Assembly: GCA_000828075.3 (NCBI GenBank)
Contig: JXCB02000001.1
Coordinates: 1,639,840-1,703,839 of the forward strand
From: Tolypothrix campylonemoides VB511288
GTDB taxonomy: Bacteria; Cyanobacteriota; Cyanobacteriia; Cyanobacteriales; Nostocaceae
Length of the DNA stretch: 64,000 bases
Direction: 5' to 3'
Part shown: positions 1-6,955 of the stretch, piece by piece
How the letters are laid out: each line of letters starts with the position of its first letter
Position numbering within the stretch: the stretch's first letter is position 1
The notes under the pieces: generated by a model
Database searches by the model: none
Seen by the model: the letters and a program-made list of their open reading frames with translations, nothing else
What the model was told of the DNA's origin: nothing
Translations under genes and position numbers: made by a program

Positions 1-160
1 GCCAAGACGAGCCAGCGCGAATGACGGCTTTCCCGACAGCCAGGCGACTGGCGTCGCCAAGGACGCCAAGAAAAGAGAGAAGAGAGAATTTCACCAATGA
101 TTCAGGATTGCTATATCACCTTGATACTTTGCTTGATACTGTGTAGGCGTTATTCTCACA
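1..160. other. Intergenic leader of the window with repeat remnants
   Basis: No reading frame is supported here. The stretch contains GCCAGGCGACTGGC-like palindromic pieces that recur near 54480 in this window (GACTGGCTCAC context), so it is probably a remnant of a dispersed short cyanobacterial repeat. It precedes the glycosyltransferase gene. Confidence 0.4.
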
Positions 161-181
161 TTGGGGGTGAGTAGAAACGAT

Positions 182-1396
182 ATGATACCTGAAACTAAAG
201 TTACGATCGCAATCCCAACTTACAATCGCTCGAAGTTACTAGAAACTAGCCTTAAGAGCGCACTGGCACAGGACTATCCAGATTTCCAAGTTCTTGTGCT
301 GGATAATGCTTCTTGCGATGATACAGAGGCAGTTGTACGCTCATTCTCAGATTCGCGAATCACTTATGTACGCAATGATACCAATATAGGAATATTTGGC
401 AATTGGCAGCGAACCATTGAGATAAATTCTAGCCCCTATCTGAGCATCTTGTCGGACGATGACATACTGCTGCCCAACTTCATCCGCGAGTCTGTCTTAG
501 GATTGGACAAGCATCCTCATGCTGGTCTTTCGGCTGCCCTAGCTGAATTTATCGATACTAACGGTGTTCTCCTACAGGTTACAGGCACAGAATTTTCAGA
601 TAACTTACCACAAGGGCTGATCGGCGGTCTAGAGTTCATCCACCAAATTGCTGATGGACGCAAATGGATTTTGCGTACCAGTGCGGTGATGTTTCGCGCT
701 TCTGCCCTCAGGGCGGTTGGGGGATTCGACATCACGCACTCTAAGTATTTGCTAGACTTGAACTTATACTTGCGCATGGCGACGCAATTCGATTTCTTTT
801 TTATTGCCAAAGAGTTGGCTCAAGTCCGGTTTCACGTTGAACAAGATTCCCAGGTTAGCTTCCACTCCCTTAGTGGAACAGGAGCGCTTGCTGTGATGGC
901 AGAACGTACTGATGCGATCGCTTATTTGCTACAGTCGCCGCGTGCAGAAGATGCATCCTATCGTCTGTGGCTTGCAGAGCGCCTGTTGCACATAAGTATG
1001 CGCCGCAGTGAGTTTACGTCTAAGCTTGTGCCCGAACTCAATCTGAGCTGGTCAGAACGGCTACAAATTGCCATTCGGGAGATTGCAGCCGTGATTCCAG
1101 CAGGAAAGCATTTTATTTTGGTCGATGAAAATCAATGGGGTTCAGAGATTTTACCACAATTCCATCCCCTTCCTTTCCTCGAACATGAAGGTCAGTACTG
1201 GGGAGCGCCATCTGATGACGAAACCGCCATCCGGGAACTTGAACGAATGCGCGACTGCGGAGCAAGCTTTATGGTCATTGGCTGGCCAGCCTTCTGGTGG
1301 CTTGATTACTACTCTGAGTTCAGAAATTATCTCAATTCAAATTTCCGCTGCATTTTGCACAACAGTCGCCTTGTTGTGTTCGATCTGCAACCATAA
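182..1396 (+). CDS. Family 2 glycosyltransferase
   Basis: Probable cytoplasmic or membrane-associated enzyme transferring an activated sugar to a glycan or lipid acceptor. The N-terminus has the GT-A signature IAIPTYNR (residues 9-16) followed by VLVLDNASCDDT and the metal/nucleotide-sugar motif SDDD near residues 92-94, typical of family 2. The last ~200 residues do not match a domain I recognise. The ATG at 182 was chosen because the conserved strand starts right after it; in-frame TTG (161) and GTG (167, behind a G-rich stretch) are alternatives. It is followed after 83 bp by an HlyD-type adaptor and then a MacB-type permease in the same direction, suggesting a polysaccharide or glycolipid export context (inference). 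Acceptor and sugar are unknown. Confidence 0.85.
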   Translation: MIPETKVTIAIPTYNRSKLLETSLKSALAQDYPDFQVLVLDNASCDDTEAVVRSFSDSRITYVRNDTNIGIFGNWQRTIEINSSPYLSILSDDDILLPNFIRESVLGLDKHPHAGLSAALAEFIDTNGVLLQVTGTEFSDNLPQGLIGGLEFIHQIADGRKWILRTSAVMFRASALRAVGGFDITHSKYLLDLNLYLRMATQFDFFFIAKELAQVRFHVEQDSQVSFHSLSGTGALAVMAERTDAIAYLLQSPRAEDASYRLWLAERLLHISMRRSEFTSKLVPELNLSWSERLQIAIREIAAVIPAGKHFILVDENQWGSEILPQFHPLPFLEHEGQYWGAPSDDETAIRELERMRDCGASFMVIGWPAFWWLDYYSEFRNYLNSNFRCILHNSRLVVFDLQP

Positions 1397-1479
1397 GGTT
1401 CTGCGACATTAATATAGGGTGAGCAGCCCAAGGCTGCACTCGCTTAAGAGTGAACTGCAAACTGACGGGGTGAAGTGTC

Positions 1480-2748
1480 ATGATCTGGCATAAGGAAAAA
1501 AAGAAATTCAAAACCGGAGTGCAATGGCTAGCGTGGCCAGCTGCTCTGGCTGTTGTCGGCGTCGGCGGCTGGCTGACGTATTTCCTAGTTTTAAATCAAT
1601 CTCCCGAACCAGTGGCGGTACGCTTGCTTACTGTAGAGCGAGGCAATGTTGAAACCACAATCACAGAGGGCGGAACTGTTGAACTGCGCGAACAGAGGAT
1701 TGTCAAGTCCCCAACAGACGGTGCAGTGGATCGGGTACTGGTCAAGCCTGGGGAGAAAGTCAGGGCTGGTCAAGTGCTACTCACCCTGCGTTACCCCGAG
1801 CGAAAAATTGCTCTTGCCAAGCAACAGTTGAAAATTCAGCAAGAGGAACTCAAGCTCGCACGCAGTCAGCAGAAAATTACCGAAGCTCAAGAGAAGCTAA
1901 TAGCTGAGGAACGGGAACTCCAGAAGCTTACTCCCTTGATGAAAGAAGGAGCTATTACAAGACAACTATTCCAGCAGCAAGAGGACGAAGTCCGCCTAGC
2001 GAGGGCTGACCAGCGAGAAGCTCAAAAAGAAGCTCGTGAATCCGCCCTCGAACTGCAAAGCCTACAGTTGGAGGGTCAAGGTATTCAGCAGGAACTCCAA
2101 GACACCACCGTGACTGCACCGTTTGATGGCGCAGTTTTGGGTATTTATGTTAAGGACGGTGAGGGGGTTGAATTACGCACCAACCTGCTCACCTTAGGCG
2201 ACCCTAAGCAAGTACTCGTGAAGCTCCAGCTTTCTACCCTCAATGCAGCCCGAGTCCGGGTCAACCAAGTTGCCCGCGTCAATGCGATCGGACCATCAGC
2301 ACAGACGTTCACTGGATATGTGCAAAGTTTGTATCCTCAAGCACTGACACCTGAAGAAACTCAGAAAGAGGGCGGCAACCAAAACCAATCGACTCAAGCA
2401 ACGGTACCTGCAACAGTGCTGCTTGATACCCCTACTACCAAGTTGCTCCCTGGTAGCCGGGTGAATGTTGAGATTGTTTTAGAACAACGGCAAAACGTAG
2501 TCCTTTTGAATACAGATGCTATTCAACGTTCTGGACCGCATCCCTTTGTCTGGGTTCGGGATAGTCAAAATAAGGCTCAGAAACGAACCATCAACTTAGG
2601 ATTGGAGGGATTAGTGACCGTAGAAGTGACCTCTGGTTTGCGTGCTGGCGAACAGGTTATAGTACCGCCGACCCAGTCGCAACTCAAGCCAGGAATACCA
2701 GTCACCCCCTCTGGGGGAACCCCAAGGGGAATTCAAAATTCAAAATGA
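1480..2748 (+). CDS. HlyD/MacA-type periplasmic adaptor (membrane fusion protein)
   Basis: Periplasmic adaptor subunit linking an inner-membrane ABC exporter to an outer-membrane channel. A basic N-terminus is followed by one membrane segment (about residues 18-38), then a lipoyl/barrel-sandwich half (GAVDRVLVKPGEKVRAGQVL), a long Gln/Glu/Lys-rich coiled coil (about residues 105-200), the second lipoyl half (TVTAPFDGAVLGIYVKDGEG) and beta-barrel and membrane-proximal domains. The 422-aa length fits MacA/DevB relatives. In heterocystous cyanobacteria DevB-type adaptors work with DevC permease and DevA ATPase to export envelope glycolipids; the permease 442 bp downstream is the natural partner, but no ATPase gene is nearby, so the substrate is not assigned. 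The end of the gene merges into ATTCAAAATT-type repeats. Confidence 0.88.
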   Translation: MIWHKEKKKFKTGVQWLAWPAALAVVGVGGWLTYFLVLNQSPEPVAVRLLTVERGNVETTITEGGTVELREQRIVKSPTDGAVDRVLVKPGEKVRAGQVLLTLRYPERKIALAKQQLKIQQEELKLARSQQKITEAQEKLIAEERELQKLTPLMKEGAITRQLFQQQEDEVRLARADQREAQKEARESALELQSLQLEGQGIQQELQDTTVTAPFDGAVLGIYVKDGEGVELRTNLLTLGDPKQVLVKLQLSTLNAARVRVNQVARVNAIGPSAQTFTGYVQSLYPQALTPEETQKEGGNQNQSTQATVPATVLLDTPTTKLLPGSRVNVEIVLEQRQNVVLLNTDAIQRSGPHPFVWVRDSQNKAQKRTINLGLEGLVTVEVTSGLRAGEQVIVPPTQSQLKPGIPVTPSGGTPRGIQNSK

Positions 2749-3190
2749 TAAATTCAAAATTAGTTTTTTGGGCGTTGCTGAATTTGGTAATGATATCATG
2801 TCCGATTAAATACCTTACTAAGTTTGTAGTGAGGACTTTAGTCCTCTTCTTTTGAAAACAAGGACTAAAGTCCTTAGTACATATAAGTTTTATTATGGGT
2901 AATTTGCCGGGCTTGATATGAATTATGGTTGTAGCACGATGTTCAATTTCCTGTAATCTCTGTAGAGACGTTGCATCCGAAAGTTCTACATCAATGAGAA
3001 TTTTGAGAGAATTTTGAGAGAATGTTGAAATTCATATCTTGATTCAGTAACGCCGTTTTTTGAATTGTAATTTAAAATTTTTGAATTCCAAACTAATTAA
3101 TTTTTTTGTGCCTCGCTTTGCGAGGAGCTGACGCTAACGCGTAGCGTGTCCGCAGGACATATTTTGAATTTTGAATTTTGAATTTGCACT
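2749..3190. repeat. Intergenic region with hairpins and AATTCAAAATT-type repeats
   Basis: No gene seen. The region contains short palindromes around 2830-2880 (GAGGACTTTAGTCCTC and AGGACTAAAGTCCTT), several copies of the AATTCAAAATT/TTTGAATTTTGAATT motif, and a GC-rich piece at 3120-3160 (CGCGTAGCGTGTCCGCAGGA) that recurs in variant form near 48965. These are dispersed cyanobacterial intergenic repeats. The length separates the adaptor from the permease, where an ATPase gene would normally sit. Confidence 0.6.
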
Positions 3191-4369
3191 ATGGGTCTTT
3201 CACCTTTAGATTTACTAGATATCACCTTTCGCTCCTTGACTAAGAACCCTTTACGTTCTGGACTGACAACTTTAGGAGTGTTTATGGGTGTGGCTGCTGT
3301 CAGCGCTACGCTTCAAGTCGGTAACATCAGTCGGGCTATGATTGCTCAGCAACTGGCAAAGCGAGGCGCACCTCAAGCCTCAGTATACCCAAAAAGGGAT
3401 GGTGGTCGGACCACCCAACTCAAGTTAGAAGACATGGAATTCTTACGAGAACGGCTGGTGGGCTTGCGGGCAATCAGTTCTTTTAATTGGGCTGGTGCTA
3501 CGCCAACTGTATTTCAGGACAAGGAGTTCACTCCGCCCATGTCACCTGTTTCCCAAGATTTTTTGCTGACTTCAGGAAAAGCATTAGTGTCAGGACGATT
3601 CTTTACGACTGAAGATTTTGCCAGCTACCGACCAGTAGCCGTCATCGATCAACTGCTGGCAGAACAACTTTTCGCTGGGCAAAACGCTGTGGGTAAGATG
3701 ATTTATGCTGGCAATAGACCTTATATCGTTGTGGGGGTAGTGACGACGACTCTAGATGAAAATGCTCCTCCGGAGGGGCAACTGTATATAACGATGTCTG
3801 CTTACAATGCCCTGAGTGGTAGCCGCGACATTGGTAGCATTCAAATGCGTCCCGACAAACTCGAAGACGTGGAAGACTTGAGCCACCAAGCTGAGGAACT
3901 GCTGCAGCAACGATACCCAGGTCAAAAATTTAGGTTTTGGAACAATGTATCAGACATCCTACAGCAGCAGAAAACCCTTGAGATGGCGTCCCAAGGACTG
4001 ACGGTGGTAGGGGTGATCGCACTTTTGGTTGGCGGTGTCGGCATTGCGAATATTATGATTGCCTCGGTGACGGAACGAACTGCTGAAATTGGTTTGAGAC
4101 GGGCAGTGGGAGCAACAAAGCAGGAAATCATGCTGCAGTTTATTCTGGAAGCTGCGCTTTTAAGTTTACTAGGAGGAACAGTTGGTCTTGGGGTGGTGCA
4201 TGGATTGACGGTTGTAGTCGCTGATACCTTTAAATTGCCCTACGAGTTTGACACCTCTATTGCAACGCTGGCGTTGGGATCAGCGCTACTGGTGGGTGTG
4301 GGCGCTGGTTTGCCTCCCGCCCTGCGAGCCAGCCAGATCGACCCAGTCCAAGCCTTACGCTCACAGTGA
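3191..4369 (+). CDS. MacB/DevC-type ABC exporter permease (FtsX family)
   Basis: Inner-membrane permease of a MacB-like ABC exporter. It begins with an N-terminal membrane helix after the typical FRSLTKNPLRSGLTTLGV motif, continues with a periplasmic MacB_PCD-like domain (about residues 40-255), and ends with an FtsX domain of three helices including GGVGIANIMIASVTERTAEI followed by GLRRAVGATKQEI, the hallmark of the family, and a terminal PALRASQIDPVQALR. There is no nucleotide-binding domain in the 392 residues, so a separate ATPase is needed; none is found in this window. It most likely functions with the HlyD-type adaptor upstream. Confidence 0.88.
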   Translation: MGLSPLDLLDITFRSLTKNPLRSGLTTLGVFMGVAAVSATLQVGNISRAMIAQQLAKRGAPQASVYPKRDGGRTTQLKLEDMEFLRERLVGLRAISSFNWAGATPTVFQDKEFTPPMSPVSQDFLLTSGKALVSGRFFTTEDFASYRPVAVIDQLLAEQLFAGQNAVGKMIYAGNRPYIVVGVVTTTLDENAPPEGQLYITMSAYNALSGSRDIGSIQMRPDKLEDVEDLSHQAEELLQQRYPGQKFRFWNNVSDILQQQKTLEMASQGLTVVGVIALLVGGVGIANIMIASVTERTAEIGLRRAVGATKQEIMLQFILEAALLSLLGGTVGLGVVHGLTVVVADTFKLPYEFDTSIATLALGSALLVGVGAGLPPALRASQIDPVQALRSQ

Positions 4370-5124
4370 TACAAATAGGATTTCTCACAAGTTTTGCGAT
4401 TGCCTTCTGGTGTAGTCCAGACGCTGTGTTGGCACAAGCCTCCTTTAGGACTTACGGCAGTGCCTTTTGGGCGATCGCACTCCTAACAACCTTTACCCAG
4501 ACTACGTTTCGGATATTTTTGACGGACTCTTAATTTTGACAGAGTGTTGAACGCCTTTTTTACCGTTAATCTCTGTTTTATAAGCCTTATAGCTATATGA
4601 AAGGTGATAATTTATGGCTATATGAAAGACGATAATTTGGCACTAATTATGTTATACAAATTACTACTGAAACGGTAATTACATAATGTCTCGATACTAA
4701 TCGACAATTTATTTCATTAAACAGAGATAATACTTAAAGAGACTAGTAATTGTGCGATATATCTTTTAGACTCGTTTCCGGTTGATTTTTTGAATTGGTA
4801 TAATTTACTGCTACAATTGCAGGCTGACTTGGCACACTTTATTAGTGGCAGAGTTAGAACTTACGGATTGACATATTTATAGGTTTTGACATATTGTTAA
4901 CAAGTTTGCGTTGATTAGATGACCATTAAAAAGGTTTGAGCAACCCTTACTTGCGTAAGCAAGCTAAATTCCGCTCTGGGTTCATCTAAGCTCAAATTCG
5001 ATGAGGGCGTAAAGTCCGTTTGAATTAAATTTCAGTTTTTCAGGGTTTTGCCTCTGCCAACTTGGAGCAAGAAGACTCACCAAATGTGAACTTCAAACAA
5101 CCTTGATGAGGAGAGAAGAGGCAA
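4370..5124. other. Long intergenic region with tandem and inverted repeats
   Basis: No coding region is supported. A 24-25 bp tandem duplication lies at 4592-4640 (GCTATATGAAAGGTGATAAT, then GCTATATGAAAGACGATAAT). An inverted pair ATCTCTGTTT (4569-4578) and AAACAGAGAT (4717-4726) brackets it. A separate structured element at 4935-4996 is listed on its own. The downstream 408-aa gene has a strong purine-rich ribosome site (GAGGAGAGAAGAGG) just before its ATG. Confidence 0.5.
4935..4996 (+). ncRNA. Candidate structured 5' UTR element
   Basis: The plus strand can fold into stacked helices: TTTGAGC (4935-4941) with GCTCAAA (4990-4996), AACCC (4942-4946) with GGGTT (4978-4982), a one-sided 7-nt bulge CATCTAA, and a capped hairpin CTTGC-GTAA-GCAAG (4950-4963). 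A flanking TAGATGA (about 4915-4922) could pair with TCATCTA (about 4982-4988) as an alternative or pseudoknot. It lies about 130 nt before the start of the 408-aa gene. No known riboswitch class was recognised; this is a structural reading only. Confidence 0.35.
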
Positions 5125-6351
5125 ATGATAATTTCTGAACCTAGTACCTTGAGTGCTATTAGCCATGCTCTCAATGCTGCTTCTGGAATCAGCGTTAGCA
5201 TTAAAAATCAATCAAGCTTGAGTCTGAGTAAAGATACGAATTCGCACCTAGCAAATAGCTCAAAAAAGCTTTCACACCCAACTCCTACTACTCCCACTTT
5301 CATAGCCCAAGCCAGTACTCCAACATTCAGTTCAAATACTAGCAAATGCGGTTCTGGTCAAGCACGTGATAAGTACACACAGCCGTTCGCCTGCGACAGC
5401 ATTTGGAATATGCCGATTGGATCAAACGCCCAATACGTTGATGCCTATATCGGCTCAAAGGGCGTTGGAGTTGACACCGACTGGTTCATCATAACCAAGG
5501 AAAGCGATCCGGCTGTGTCCACCTATATGCCTGGTGCCTGGGGTGAAGGTCGCTGCATCGGCTCTACGCCACAGCAGCAAGCACAGTGGCATTCTGAAGC
5601 GGGTCAGCCCTTGAAGGTTCCTTATGATCTTGTCATTGAGGATGCAAAGCCAGGATTTACTCCAAACAATTCGTCAGCGTTTTTGAAGCCGGATGGCAGA
5701 ACTTTAGTGTCTTATAACGTCACCACGCGTTGTCAGGAGGGTGCCCCGCTTTACGGCGTTTGGTTTGGACAACAAGATATTTACGGCGATGGCATTGACG
5801 GTGGACATGGTGGCTCAGGAATGTCGAGCATTGGCGGTAGCATTCGCAAAGGTGAGTTGTTGAACGACGAGCCTATTCGTCATGCACTCAAGATTGTTAT
5901 CTGGGGCAAATGGTTGCACTACAATTCGTCATCGTCAACCCCCGGTCGCCGCTGGCCTGCCCGTCTGGCTGATTTTAATGCACCAAACCAATACCATGGC
6001 TCCAATCCGGCGCTGGTCATGGGTTCATTGTTAGCAATTCCGCCGGAAAGTACAGCAGAAAGCCTCGGACTGACCTCCAAAGCAGGCAAAAAAATCTTTC
6101 AAGCGATGCAAGACTATGGTGCTTACGTCGTTGACGATTCCGGGTGGGACTACAATTACCTCTGCCTTGAGCGCAGTGCAGAGTTGGAGTACGAGCAAGT
6201 CACGGGGCATCAAGTTCATGGAGATGCCGCACTCCAAGCTGATTTTGCCAAAATCATTGGTGCGGTCAAGGTTGTGGACAACAACGGACCGAACAGCATT
6301 GGTGGGGGCGGTACACCACGCCAATCTTTAGCACCACCCATTGGAAATTAA
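5125..6351 (+). CDS. Unknown 408-aa protein, possibly exported
   Basis: Not recognised as a named family. The first ~75 residues are Ser/Thr/Asn-rich and low-complexity, without a classical signal peptide; the folded part starts around KCGSGQARDKYTQPFACDS. Recurrent Gly/Asp-rich motifs are GDGIDGGHGGSGMSSIGGSI and VDDSGWDYNYLCLERSAE; the end is GGGGTPRQSLAPPIGN. Cysteines at KCG, FACDS, GRCIG, TTRCQEG and YLCLE could form disulfides, which would fit an extracytoplasmic location (inference). The start is supported by a strong GAGGAG-type ribosome site. A 261-bp internal part of the gene is repeated 851 bp downstream as a pseudogene fragment. Confidence 0.7.
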   Translation: MIISEPSTLSAISHALNAASGISVSIKNQSSLSLSKDTNSHLANSSKKLSHPTPTTPTFIAQASTPTFSSNTSKCGSGQARDKYTQPFACDSIWNMPIGSNAQYVDAYIGSKGVGVDTDWFIITKESDPAVSTYMPGAWGEGRCIGSTPQQQAQWHSEAGQPLKVPYDLVIEDAKPGFTPNNSSAFLKPDGRTLVSYNVTTRCQEGAPLYGVWFGQQDIYGDGIDGGHGGSGMSSIGGSIRKGELLNDEPIRHALKIVIWGKWLHYNSSSSTPGRRWPARLADFNAPNQYHGSNPALVMGSLLAIPPESTAESLGLTSKAGKKIFQAMQDYGAYVVDDSGWDYNYLCLERSAELEYEQVTGHQVHGDAALQADFAKIIGAVKVVDNNGPNSIGGGGTPRQSLAPPIGN

Positions 6352-6388
6352 AAGCCAATACGGTTGAGATAAGAGTTGATCTCCCCTC

Positions 6389-6770
6389 CCCTAAAAAGGC
6401 TACGGTGTACGCACAAGTCAACCCCTTCTCAAGAGCCCAGACGCTGCGCGCAATCCCCTGTGACAATTGCGTAAGTCCTGTTGTTATTGAGGATGCAAAG
6501 CCAGGATTTACTTCAAACAACTCCTTAGCGTTCCTAATACCGGATGGCAGAACTTTGGTGTCTTATAACGTTACCACCCGTTGACAGGAGGGTGCCCCGC
6601 TTTACGGTGTTTGGTTTGGAGAGCAAGATATTTACCGTGATGGCATTGACGGTGGACATGGTGGCTCAGGAATGTCGAGCATTGGCGGTAGCATTCGCAA
6701 AGGTGAGTTGTTGAACGACGAGCCTATTCGTCATGCACTCAAGGATGTGTGTACACCGTAGCTAAAAAAG
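6389..6770. repeat. Inverted sequence flanking the duplicated gene fragment
   Basis: A CTACGGTGTAC sequence near 6400-6411 is mirrored by GTACACCGTAG near 6750-6760, each next to a run CCCTAAAAA or AAAAAAGGGG. The two therefore form an imperfect terminal inverted repeat around the partial gene copy, as if the fragment had been captured in, or inserted with, a small element. The motif itself may be a dispersed repeat. Confidence 0.4.
6483..6743 (+). pseudogene. Partial tandem copy of the 408-aa gene, with a nonsense codon
   Basis: This 261-bp stretch aligns without gaps to 5632-5892. The first ~156 bp carry about 19 substitutions, one of which turns TGT into TGA (CGT-TGA-CAG context), while the last 105 bp are identical to the parent. 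It has no start codon and does not extend to the parent's 3' end, so it is a non-coding relic of a partial duplication. The sharp boundary between diverged and identical parts suggests gene conversion or a recent recombination event. Confidence 0.85.
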
Positions 6771-6829
6771 GGGGGGGATTAACAATTCAAAATTCAAAAT
6801 TCGCTCATTCAAAATTCAAAATCAAAGAC

Positions 6830-6864
6830 AGTTTCAGTTGGGGTTTAAATCCCCAACTGAAACT
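6830..6864. repeat. Perfect 14-bp inverted repeat (hairpin)
   Basis: AGTTTCAGTTGGGG (6830-6843) and CCCCAACTGAAACT (6851-6864) are perfect reverse complements around a 7-nt loop. It sits between AATTCAAAATT repeats and the 3' end of the convergent molybdoenzyme gene, and may act as a terminator-like structure or be a dispersed palindrome. Confidence 0.7.
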
Positions 6865-6955
6865 GAGACTACGTATAGACGTAGGGGTCTTAGACCCTTT
6901 AATTTACGATAAAGCCCCCCTTAAAAAGTAAGGAAAAAGTAAGGCGGCGAGGATA

